A DNA stretch of 14,936 nucleotides from NCBI GenBank assembly GCA_905182985.1, contig CAJJDN010000056.1, positions 1-14,936 of the forward strand, read 5' to 3'. The notes below the pieces were generated by a model. The model saw nothing but the letters and a program-made list of their open reading frames with translations, did not search any database and was not told where the DNA came from. Origin of the DNA: Paramecium sonneborni. Taxonomy: Eukaryota; Ciliophora; Oligohymenophorea; Peniculida; Parameciidae. Positions 1 to 10,100 of the stretch are shown one piece after another (positions within the stretch are counted from its first letter, which is position 1; each line of letters opens with the position of its first letter). Position numbers and translations under genes: made by a program.

Positions 1-2240
1 CAACATTTAATTTAATAAGCGATTCAATAAAATTGAACATTATCAAAAATTTATTTATTTATAAATATTAATATAATTTTGGTTATATATAACAATTTAA
101 AATAAATGTGAAAAGATCAAAGTTATGATAAAGATTTAGTATGTAATGAAGATTTCAGTAAAATTTATTAATATTATATAGGTATTTAAGTAACTTGTGA
201 AGAGGGTTGATAATTATGTACAAATACATAAAGTTGCTTAATTTGTAAACCTGTAAAATTTCTCCTTTTTGATTAATGTCTCAATGATTGTCCATAATAC
301 AAAAACAGAAGGTAATTATTGTTTAAACAGCCTTGATATTTTCATTAAATATGATTTAAGAATTATGTAATTAGTAAAAGAATTTCAGGATCAATCAACA
401 ACCTAAATCAGGGTAAACAGTTTATTTTCAATTTAAAATAATAAGGATAGTAGTGAAAATTTTTTAAAAAGTGATAGAATATATTTCAGCTATCTTTCAA
501 ATAAAAGGATATTTGGAGGACCATTCTATTGGGTAGATGCAGCATTTCAATTTGCTCCAACATTAGTAATCTTAGGTGATACACAAGTAAATCGCAATAT
601 TTTTTTTTAAATACATAATCAAGTTTAGTAAAGTATTGATTTAAACAAGGATATGTAGGAAATAATCAAATACTTCAAGATTAAAATTGGGAAGACTCAT
701 ATATATTCAATTTATATTCAGTTTAATAATCAATCTATTTTGAATTGACTTCTGCAATAAACTCATTATAGATTTTGATTGTAATAATCAAGAAAAACTT
801 GCCTTATGAGGAATTTAGAATTTTCTTGTTTTTGTATTTTCTGAATGCTAACTTGGATATTAATTTGATTAATTTAATTATGAATCTGATAGAAACCCTT
901 GCATTCCAATCTGCGGTGATAAAATATTGGGGAAGAAGAATGTGATGATGGAAATTATAATCCTTTTGATGGATGCTTTGATTGTAAATATTAGCGTGAA
1001 GAATAATGCATTTATTGATTAAAAGGACGATGCTTAGTATCATATTAAAAATAAAAGAGTTTTGAAAAACATATGAAAAATATATTGAATATGAATTGTC
1101 TTATAATTTGGATATGTTATAGTTATCGTGTATATTTAATTTTAGCAATTGTGTAAGTGGTACTATTTGAATTCAATTGAAAATTTATGTGTTACAAGTT
1201 GTGGTGATTCTATATTATGATAAATGCATTCAATGCTATGATGGCTTTCTTTTAGATGGAGATGCTTGTGTTTCATTTTTTGAAGAGAGTTTACTTAATC
1301 AATAATAAGAAGAAAGTGGTATTTTAGATGAAGGATGCTTGAAATGCAAAATTAAAAATGGGTATACATTTTGTTTTACCTGAGATGAAATATTTACTTA
1401 GTGCCTCACTTTAAGTAATTTTAATTTGATTTGCAAATCTTGCATAGATGGTTATTATCCTTTTGATGAAAAATGTAATATATGTGAATCTAATTGTATT
1501 ACTTGCAATTTACAATCAAATTTATGTACTTAATGTTTTAGAGAAGATTTTAATTTTTGTGAATCTACTCCAGGTCTATATCCAAATTTTAAAACTAAAA
1601 AATGTGATTCCATATGTGGCAATGGAATTTAAGTTCATTACGACAAGTAATGTGATGATCATAACTTAAAAGATGGGGATGGATGTGATTTTAATGCAAT
1701 TTCGAATATTCAAATGACGATCTTAACCAAATAACAGGTTATAAGTTTCAAGGGAATTTTACCTATGATTTAACTCTTAAACCTTTATCTCAACTATAAC
1801 TTTTGGGTAATACTACAAATATCACAATAGAAAATATAAACAATTAACTTTACTAATATACATCTACTTAGATTGATAAATTAATTTGTAGATTATAATT
1901 TAAAGATTGCTTTTATAATAGGATAATTAGATTTAATATGATATCTAAAGATCTTATAGTTTTTGAAGATAATTCTATATTGAATAGAGATAATGGCACA
2001 GATATAACCATTCTCCTCTAATAGAATAGGCAGAGCTTGTAAGAAAATTTGATAGCATATTAGTCCCAATAATTTAGTGTATACAGGATGTCTATCAAAA
2101 GAAAATTATATATACCGATATTGAATATATTGTTCTAGGGAAAACAAAGCTCTAAATATAAAGTGAATTGCATTGCAGATGTTACTTTGGTGAATATGGA
2201 CTCAAAATAAAGATTTAAATTCATTTATTTTTATTTATGA
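1..2240 (+). pseudogene. decayed cysteine-rich surface protein gene (DUF4215-type repeats)
   Basis: With the ciliate code, conserved cysteine-rich sequence can be followed in all three plus frames in turn, so the gene is broken. Around 190-300 it reads VTCEEG, a TGA at 208-210, then QLCTNTQSCLICK and CLNDCPQ. A one-base shift near 297 leads into TKTEGNYCLNSL and later SYLSNKRIFGGPF. Further shifts fall near 640-660, 750-780, 935-945, 1150-1215 and 1695-1705. The blocks CGDKI / GEEECDDGNYNPFDGC (about 915-985) and SICGNGI...CDD...DGDGC (about 1605-1690) match the DUF4215 (Myxococcus cysteine-rich) repeat, common in Paramecium and Tetrahymena membrane proteins. Extra TGAs interrupt CIY-LKGRC and FCFT-DEIF (1381-1383) where cysteine is expected. 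The last part (about 1703-2240) is one open frame without cysteine motifs. The first 120 bases are unresolved and the gene probably continues to the left. Family assignment is good; loss of function is inferred from at least five frame breaks. Confidence 0.72.
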
Positions 2241-2526
2241 AATATAGATTAAGTTTATAACAGAATGCCACAGGATGAAATTAAAATTTTATTATTGTTG
2301 TAAATATGATTGATTAATTCAATAGAATTACTACTTTTGAATAGTATATTATTCAAAATGTACAATAATATTTTGAATGATTTTTTTTGATTTTATTGAT
2401 GAATAGAAGTTTAACATTATGAAAATGCAATCATCATATAAGAGTTCAAAAATAAAATTAATATATGATATTAAAAATGATTTAATTGTTTCATATTTAA
2501 AAATTTAGGCAGCATCTTTCTTTCTA
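2241..2526. other. AT-rich spacer between tail-to-tail genes
   Basis: This spacer lies between the end of the broken plus-strand gene and the stop of the minus-strand WD40 gene. It is very AT-rich, with T and A runs. I see no conserved protein motif, RNA gene or clear terminator. Confidence 0.4.
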
Positions 2527-3597
2527 TCAATCCTGTTTTTTATATTCTCTTATTTCTATTATTTTTTACGAATAATTAGAAATAATTATATATTATCCAT
2601 CTGAGCTCATTGTTCCATATATTTTTCCTTTACAATAAGTGGGATCGAAACTAATAACCTAATTTAATTAAAAATTATAAAGATCTTCTAAACATTCATT
2701 ATCAATTTTATTATTTTTTATAACTTTTACTAGATTAATTTATGAACCATTCTTAATAAGTAAGAGATTATTTGATGAACAATATTAAAAAGAAAACTTG
2801 CTTTCACAAAGCTCTCCATCTCCAAACACTAGCAATTACTTCTTTTTTATATATTTTTTTTCATGATCAAGCTAATAAATATATAAACTATCATTTCCAA
2901 CTGAATTTAATTCTGCCGCTTGAGTAAGATTCATTTTAATTGGTTAATAGACAAATACTGAATCACAAATAAAACCTATAATATAACCAAGTTTATCAAC
3001 TTAAATAATTTATGAGACCGTCCAAATTTAATTAGAGTTAGAAAACTCATTTACAACAATAGTACAATCACGAGAACAAGATATCAATTTATTTCCTTAT
3101 TTATTTATAGATAAACCATACACAAAGGAATTATGGCAAAAAATAATTTATGAAGAGCTCCATTATTCATTTTTTTATTTCCATGATCTAATTGTATAGT
3201 CATTACTTCCAGTAATGACAATATCTTCTTCACTATTTAAAAGTAAACAATTAATTGAACTTTTATGGCCTCTTAACTTCTAAATAAATTTTATTGAGGC
3301 CAATAAATTTGATGACCAAATTTTTAATGAAGAAACTCCATCATTTGTAATAAAGTTTGATTTTCGTATATGAAAATATAGTATGGAAGAAAACTACTTT
3401 TCTTGTTTGATGACTTAAAATTATTTAAATTTTCCGAATTTAAAGAAGGCTATTTATATTTCATACCTCGAAGCCATAAGCAGTAGAGATTACTGAATGT
3501 TGATTGCAATCTCAAAACAGCCTTTTTTTATCTGCTATGAGTTTAAAACTTAGTATGTTTGATAATTTGATTAATTTTTTAAACTCTCCTTATCCAT
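2527..3597 (-). CDS. WD40-repeat protein, Paramecium-type family
   Basis: This is an uninterrupted 357-codon frame (356 residues) in the ciliate code, from ATG at 3597 to TGA at 2527, with about 25 in-frame TAA/TAG codons read as glutamine and no intron. The best WD repeat reads KLRGHKSSINCLLLNSEED then VITGSNDYTIRSWK (about 3280-3180). A preceding blade ends in SLKIW and a following one reads FVYGLSINKQGNKLISCSRD. The C-terminus has a further blade-like segment, TMSSDGQYIIISN, ending in IIEIREYKKQD. The order GHxxxI / LLLN..ED / I.TGS.D.TI..W and the opening QVLNSQQIK resemble a large Paramecium WD40 family, whose members fold as beta-propellers and act as protein-binding scaffolds. No partner can be inferred. 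The first blade is poorly conserved, and the N-terminal extension seen in some relatives is absent. An in-frame TGA lies upstream at 3772-3774, so any longer start must fall between it and 3597. I chose the ATG closest to the conserved start. Confidence 0.85.
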
Positions 3598-3712
3598 ATT
3601 ATTTTTTATATTAAATTTTTAATATTAAAATACTGGAGGGATAAAAAGAATAAATATAAGATATAAAAATTCTGGGTTTTGAAAGGAATATGATATAATT
3701 TTAAATATCCAA

Positions 3713-4033
3713 TCATATTATATTAGATTATATTGATTACAATTACTCAGATTATTAATTTTGATTAGAAATCAATTAAATTAATATTAAATTTGAAATT
3801 TGTTTTAATTTTTCAACAAAATTACAAAACAAGGCAAAGTTTTTTAATGTATTGATTCTAAACACTTTCTTATAGTCAACTCTGTAGTTACTAGAATAAA
3901 TTAAAGTCAGTACAACCTATTAAAATAATTTTTTGAATTCCAAAGCGCCATAATCCATGCTTTATACTTTTTTCATCAAATAATAATTCTTCTCTATTTC
4001 GATGAAACCGAGATACTCCAAAAAATATTACAT
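3713..4033 (-). CDS. small hypothetical ORF, 106 aa
   Basis: This is a ciliate-code frame from ATG (4033-4031) to TGA (3715-3713), with an in-frame TGA only 12 bases upstream of the start. The composition looks protein-like, with charged and aromatic stretches such as DYGALEFKKLFQQ and YSSNYRVDYKKVFRIN, followed by a glutamine- and asparagine-rich tail. It ends about 115 bases upstream of the WD40 start on the same strand. I do not recognise a family. With a single stop codon in AT-rich DNA, open frames of this length arise often by chance, so support is weak. It could also be a fragment of an older gene. Confidence 0.2.
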
Positions 4034-4075
4034 TTTTTGAAATCATCTAATAAAGTTTCATTAATTATTTATTTT

Positions 4076-4441
4076 ATGTAGATATTTATTAAATTTTTGA
4101 TTGAGAGCTAGTTGTAAATTAAGTCAACCTTGGATTAAGTTAGTATTATTAAATCATATTTTTTTGGATTATTCAAATTGATCCTCTTAATTCTCCTATT
4201 ATTCATTCAAAATGCCTATTAACTTTTCATATGGTACTTCTTTTACCATCAAAGATTCGAAATTGACCGACCTTTAGAAAAATATTATTAAAAACGGGAC
4301 AATCATTCTCAATTTAGAAATTTTGGTATATATGAATGTATGAGTGAAGATGCTGAATATTCGATCACTTGGGTTAATATTATAAAAAAGGTAAATAAGA
4401 TAAGGTAATAAAAATTATCATTCAAAATTTTTTTTATTTGA
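4076..4441 (+). CDS. small hypothetical ORF with one hydrophobic segment, 121 aa
   Basis: This ciliate-code frame runs from ATG 4076 to TGA 4439-4441. Around residues 28-58 there is a strong hydrophobic stretch (FGLFKLILLILLLFIQNAYQ and following aromatics) that could be a signal anchor or membrane helix. A polar part follows: HQRFEIDRPLEKYYQKRDNH, then FRNFGIYECMSEDAEYSITW. That segment looks like genuine protein, but I cannot assign it. After about 4390 the sequence becomes low-complexity, and a GTAAATAAG sequence sits at the transition, so the last residues may be intronic or the gene may be broken there. It diverges from the minus-strand small ORF across a 42-base gap. Weak support. Confidence 0.22.
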
Positions 4442-4857
4442 TTATTTTTATCTAAATTAATGATAATTAAGCATAATATAAAAAATGTTGATTTTATCAA
4501 AAATTACCAATCTGAAATTAATTGAAAAGATAAAGGACCTTTTATCCCTCAATTAGCAGAAATTTAGTATAACACGTGATATTTTAAGATGATTTGAGTT
4601 TTGTTTATAAGATCATTTTAAAAATCAATTATATAATACTTTGTCCAGGTTATTAATAAATTCCCATTAAAGAGTCTAAATAAAGATGAAAAAAGTGAAT
4701 GAAAAGAGAAAAAAATCAAAAGAAATTTTACAACGGTTGATTGAGATCAGCTAACAAAAGGGCTATGAACATATAGAGAAGAGGAAAAAAGAGCGAAAAG
4801 AAAAAGGAATTATCTGGAAACCTAAATTGAAATTATTAATTAAAAAATAATTTTCAA
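4442..4857. other. region without a supported gene
   Basis: Short open stretches occur in all plus frames. One from about 4686 is rich in Lys and Glu, with EKRKKSKEILQRLIE and GYEHIEKRKKERKEKG. None has a recognisable motif, and the reading shifts between frames. It may be degenerate coding DNA or simply open by chance under a one-stop code. Confidence 0.3.
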
Positions 4858-5303
4858 TCAATAATGTTAAAAAATAAACCCTGATATTAAAATATGCACT
4901 ACAAATCCTGGATAGATAATATCTGCTCCGTTAAAATTACATGCAATATCATCCCCAAATATAGGCTCACTTGCAGGTCCTATTGCTGCCCATAGCCTAT
5001 TTAGACGAATAACTGCCATAATCAAGTATTTGTACTTTCATTTACCAGCAAAGGCATTTTTACATTTATAGTAACAATATGTAATGTCTTTTACATGAGG
5101 TCTAATAATGGCACTTACTAACCAAGAATCACCTTTATACTTTCAGCTTTTGCATCGTAAATAGAAACTGCATTTTAGTGATGACCATCAATGCTTGTTG
5201 ATTTAATTATCGGTATTTATTACTGTTATCTTCCTCCTTACTTTTTCACTAAAGTTTCTATATCAAATTGCTCTCCATATTTTAGTAGCTTATATTATTT
5301 CTC
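4858..5303 (-). pseudogene. frameshifted coding fossil of unknown family
   Basis: On the minus strand this stretch is clearly GC-richer than its surroundings and reads like protein, but in more than one frame. From about 5303 downward one frame gives KYGEQFDIETLVKKQGG and then IDGHHQNAVSIYDAKAESIK. A one-base shift near 5133-5138 leads to GDSWLVSAIIRPHVKDITYC and YYKCKNAFAGK, which hits TGA at 5040-5038. After it the reading continues through RLWAAIGPASEPIFGDDIAC and NFNGADIIYPG to a TGA at 4860-4858. The 33 bases GTAAATG...GGCAG around that internal TGA have GT-AG ends and could be an intron, but the upstream shift has no such explanation. I do not recognise the family. It lies next to a transposase relic and might belong to the same mobile element. 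Confidence 0.4.
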
Positions 5304-5461
5304 TCACTCTATAAACTTACTCTTTCTCTCTATCTTTCCTTCCTCATTCAACAATCATTTATTCCCTTTGGTAGAAAAAATTTCATCAAAATGTGCTGAA
5401 GTGAGTCTCATACTTATCTGTACTTACTTAAAATTGGATATTAAGGGTTGATTTTATATTT

Positions 5462-5970
5462 GAATTCTCCTGCCAACAATTGTTCAATAGAGTAATGGGA
5501 AGTGACTACAAACACCTTATGTTATATTTCAGAGTGGATAGCGCTTCTTTAAGATCAAGAATTAAAATAATCGGTGTAATGGGGGAGGATTTTCTTGTAT
5601 ATTAGTGTCTTAAATGTAACGAAAATTCGTAAGTGATAAAGAACTTTTTAATTAGTGTGATTCAAATATGTAATAGGAAGTATGGGATTAATAATTACTT
5701 TTTAATCTTAGACAATCCATTGGTTAACAAAGCTTAACATTTAATGAAGGAAATTTATAAATAGTAACTCACATGTATTTACCTCCATATTCTCCATAAT
5801 TCAATCCAATAGAACAATTGTGGGATTGAAAAAGCAGAATCAAAAAGTTTTACCCTTCTGAATAAAGTCTGCTCTTAAATATAGTTGAGAGCAGAAATAA
5901 AATTTAAAAAGAGAATCAATAATTTCAAACTCAGAAAAGTTGGATCACTCTAATCCAAATTTATTTATAT
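5462..5970 (+). pseudogene. relic of an IS630/Tc1/mariner-type DDE transposase
   Basis: Two adjacent ciliate-code frames together resemble the C-terminal catalytic half of a DDE transposase. The first (about 5462-5770) reads IKIIGVMGEDFLVYQCLKCN and then YFLILDNPLVNKAQHLMKEI. Its LILDN (Asp at 5711-5713) is placed like the second catalytic aspartate. A frameshift near 5770 then gives YLPPYSPQFNPIEQLWD (5776-5826), the hallmark third-acidic-residue motif of IS630/Tc1/mariner transposases (PPYSPxxNPIE). A TGA at 5827-5829 follows immediately, and the frame resumes as KSRIKKFYPSEQSLLLNIVE. The N-terminal DNA-binding part and the first aspartate are not recognisable, and no terminal inverted repeats were found. 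The protein would cut and paste its own element. Here it is truncated, frameshifted and interrupted, hence inactive. Tc1/mariner elements are well known in Paramecium germline DNA and are linked to the origin of its internal eliminated sequences. Confidence 0.72.
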
Positions 5971-7196
5971 TAATAATTCCTTGTCCATAAGAATGAAATT
6001 AAAAAGATTTTTTAATTTGAGACTATCAAATATATTTTATTGAAAAGAAAAAAGATATTTTATTTGTCCATACTTATATATATTTTCTTTACAATAATAA
6101 ATCTAGATTTATTCATTTAAATTTTTGAATGAATAAATGCTAAATAAATAAATACATGCAATAATATTTTTGGAGGTTAATTAGAGATTCAATTCTCTTT
6201 TTTTATTTTTTAGAAATAATAATCTTTAATTGTATTAGAATCTTTAAATATTATAAAAATTAAACAAAATTTTAAGAATAGTGATGAAGTAAAATTTAAA
6301 ATCAGAATTTATCAAATGATCATGATAATTAAAATTGTCTCATTGTTCATTATCCAATAAGAAATAAACACTATATCAAGATAAATATATCAAAAATTCG
6401 TTAAAAGGCAAGTATAGTTCAAATGTTAAAGTATGATGTATTGAAAAAATTATTAAAAATTAATAAATACCTCTTCTAAGTCTTGATTTTCTTAATATTA
6501 TCAAATAAAAAATAATGTTTATCTAAGTTCCAAATCTTTTAGAAAACGAGTTCACTCTTTTAAGGTTAAATATTACATAATATTTGATAATTCATCATAC
6601 AAGCAAGCAGCAGCTCCAGCAAATTGAAAAGGGAAAAATATTTTTAACTTCAATTTAATTTGATTTGCCAAGATTCTTGCTTAGGAATTAATTAAGAAAG
6701 AATTATTCATATTAGATCAAGATATAAATATCTACTTTATTTATTTTTATCTTTTTGTTATTTTGATTTGGCTTTATCTTTAACTCATGAAATTTCAATA
6801 TCATTTTCTCTTCCATCACATAGATGAGACATTTTTTATTTGCTTATATTAAGGATTCTAATTAGAATGATCAAGCATCATGAATAAATATGTATTCTGC
6901 ATAAGAGTCAAATCAAATAAATATAATAATATTTAAGAAGTTTTTTCTGTTATATTCCTATAAATTTTTATGAATATAGAAGAATTAAAAAGTTAACCCT
7001 GTCAATAAGAAATATGTTAAAAAAAGCAATTTTGTCATACATCAAATATTTATCATCATGTAGATACAATTATATTTCCATATAAATATCCTAAAATTGA
7101 GAAAGTTCAAATTTAAAAATTAATTTATTAATTTAAGAAAAAAATGATTAAATAGTTAAAAATTTTAGAAATGAAGAAAGATATTTAATCAAGAAA
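5971..7196. other. AT-rich region, no supported gene
   Basis: This stretch is mostly low-complexity AT sequence. Open stretches occur in several frames, but none holds together. At 6280-6420 (plus) one reads SDEVKFKIRIYQMI and then QQEINTISRQIYQKFVKR, vaguely like a transposase helix-turn-helix. At 6585 a short FDNSSYKQAAAPAN appears. A frame from ATG 6972 (MNIEELKSQPCQQEICQKKQ, later YHHVDTIIFPYKYPKIEKVQ) runs antisense into the 3' end of the giant gene. All are weak because long open frames are expected by chance with only TGA as stop. Confidence 0.35.
6107..6138. repeat. short palindrome with 11-base perfect arms
   Basis: ATTTATTCATT at 6107-6117 is exactly matched in inverted orientation by AATGAATAAAT at 6128-6138, with a 10-base centre that can pair partly. 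It lies about 140 bases past the transposase relic. It may be a hairpin at an element border, a transcription-end structure, or chance in AT-rich DNA. Confidence 0.5.
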
Positions 7197-10100
7197 TCAA
7201 AAATATTCTACTATATTAAAAATTTTTTTTTTTAATGAAAGCTAAATCATCAACTTTATTATAATAAATTGGTCAGAGTTATTTAAATTGGTCTAGTCTA
7301 TGATGAAGTCCACTATAAATAATTATTTTTCGCTCTTATAATAAAAATATAAAATTACTAAGTGTTGCCTAAATTTCTTTAAAATATCAATTTTTTCATT
7401 TTTAAAATATTAATTTTAACCCTCTTTTCTTTTTAACTTATATGTGATAATTTTTTCCTCAAAAACTTTGTAAATACAAAATTAGGTCTAAAAGCTTGAA
7501 ATGCTTACCAAAGAATTTATAAAATTATCAACCTGTATTTTGAATAATAAACTCTCAAAATATCAGTAATAAATGGGTAACTCAATATTACGCTATCAAT
7601 GATGATAACTATTTGAATTATAGTTTAAATATTTTATTGCTCTTCTTATTCACAAATGTATTTTATGACTGCTAAAAATATTGCAATTTAACAGAACTGA
7701 CCACTTTTTATGTCAGAAACATTGAATTTTTTAAGTATATATGGTTTATAATGTTGAGTTATTAGTTAGTAAATTAGTAAACAAAGTCCTAATAGAGATG
7801 CTTTTAAAAAGATATGAGTTTCAAAATAGATCAGAATAATTATTAAAATTGTTTTCTTCCATAATTTAATAATCTCCCAAAAATAGTTCTTTTTATTATA
7901 TTCATTAAATAAATAGCCAATATGTCTTCTAAATTTTATTTTATTATGCTAATTTTGTTTGATGTACAAAATAAAAAATAATGATAATGGTAATATTAAT
8001 CCTATTATTAATGATCCAGGTATTGCAAATGCATATATCCATGTAATATGATTTTATGAACCATAAATCAAGGATACATCTCCAGATATATAGCTTAAAT
8101 TTGATATCTTCCTAATTGCTAGAATTTAGAAAAATCTAAACTATAATAATAAATTTTACTGATTGATCAATGAGGCATAATTTTAGATAAACAAAGATAG
8201 ACATGTAATTGAGATAATTCTGCTAGGAAATTTAGATTTTTAAAATTTTGATAATATTTAAAATCCTAGAAAGATAATTAATATCTAGCTAGCCATAAGT
8301 GCAAACATTACTAAAATTCTACTGTACATTAATTCCATTCCTGAAATTTCAGCTAAAAAACATTCAAAATAGTTCGCCATAAAATAGGAAGTATCATTAG
8401 AGTATTTAAGAAAGCTAAATGAAAACGAAAAGCTAATATTAAATGTAAATATGAGAGAGAACACCCATATATAATTCAAAAATAATTTCAGTAAGATACT
8501 TTCATGATCTAAAATATTTATATTATTCACGTTACCTTAATTGAGTTTGAATAAAATTTCTGTAAAATTTTATCTTATTTTTATTTAAGCAAAAAGCTAA
8601 TTTGATTTTTCAATACTTTTGATTGTTAAAAGAGTGGAAACAACAGCCCTATCATAAATCTAATATCAATTTACCAAATTGATGTAAGAAAAAAAGCTAG
8701 AAATCTTTTAGAGAGCTCTTGACACTTTTAACAATCAAGTTATTATTAATTTTTAAAGAATTTTCCATCTCCTCTAATATCAAATCTATCGCATTCTTCA
8801 CAATATCCCCCTATATGTCCCATTGAACAAATATCATTACCTACATTCCATCCTCCTAAACAATGGATTGCATTTTTATAACAATACTCTACAAAATCTG
8901 AAAGTTAATTTGGTCTCCAAAATCCAGGTTTTAATTAAATTCTATTAGATGTAATAGCTTCAAATTTATTTTTATCAAAAATTGAACACTTTGTAGTATT
9001 ATATGTCACAGAATAAAACCCTTATTCAGATTTACATCTTTAACAACCAGAGAAAATATAAAATTCTCCTAATTAACATAAGAAACTATTAACTCTTATT
9101 CTATAGGCTAAGTTCTCTTACTAATATTGTGTATTACAATAAATTAATATTTCGTATATTTTATTATCCTAATTATATGGGTCTAAATTAAATTCTAATG
9201 AACTTAAATTAAAACTGTTTGTATCTTGATTAAAACTTATTATTGATATATAGGTTAATTCAATTACTTTTGATAATTAAATATCAAAAATCTATTAATA
9301 TATTTTGCAGGTAGAATTATTAAAGTTTATTTATTTTTCATTCCTACTATTTTTAAACTTCATGCTAAATTCATGAAAATACGATTAATATTTCTAAAGC
9401 TTAGAATTATAAATCTGATAATTCTAAATCTACTACCCACTAGGAATTAATAAAAAATGTGATTTTACCACACTTTCTTATGATAAGATTTAAAAAGGCT
9501 TTACTGTTAAGACCTAATAGGAATGATTTTCGATTATATGTTTTGATGAAAACATTTCCTTTAAATTTATTGATAATGTTAATCGTAACGGTAATTCATT
9601 AATATTATTTGAAGACAATTAAGCTTAATTAAATAAGAGAATCGACTTAATAAAATTATTGTTATTTAAACTACTATTTCCATCTAAATATATACCCCCT
9701 GCTTCCTCAGCTTTATTATGGCAAATTATTGTAGATTAAATAATAAATCTATCAGAACCTTCTATAAAATAAAAACCACCCCCTTTAGAAGTAGCGTTGT
9801 TATTAATAATTTTTGAATTTGATAATTTAACTTTTAAATTTTCAACTAAAATGCCAGATCCTTATCTACCATTATTAGAAATGAAGATTGAATCTTCGAT
9901 TTAAAATTTACTGTCAACTCTTCTGTCCGATTTTGCAAATATACAACCATAATTTAGGATATTATTCTTTATGCAAAATAATTCTGAGATTGTTATTTGC
10001 TTGAAATCTATTATGTCAAAATATAATAAACCTTCATAACAATATTAACAATTATTATTCAATACCTAAATTTTAGTAAAAATAACAATATTTCTATTTG

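Noticed and set aside
804..1043. Minus-strand 79-residue standard-code ORF
   Set aside because: It is antisense to the cysteine-rich pseudogene, whose plus-strand motif EECDDGN...DGC is conserved. No motif of its own.
5040..5150. Calpain-like cysteine protease, from the GDSWLVSA motif
   Set aside because: It resembles the calpain GDCW box, but the Cys is Ser and no His or Asn boxes were found, so the assignment is not supported.
5191..5451. Plus-strand ORF rich in Phe, Ser and Tyr
   Set aside because: It is the complement of a charged minus-strand stretch of the coding fossil; the skewed composition is typical of an antisense shadow.
8285..8530. A stand-alone small membrane protein beginning MNNINIL
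   Set aside because: Its first residues fall in a 27-base intron, and the rest is part of the membrane domain of the giant gene, which reads on through TAG.
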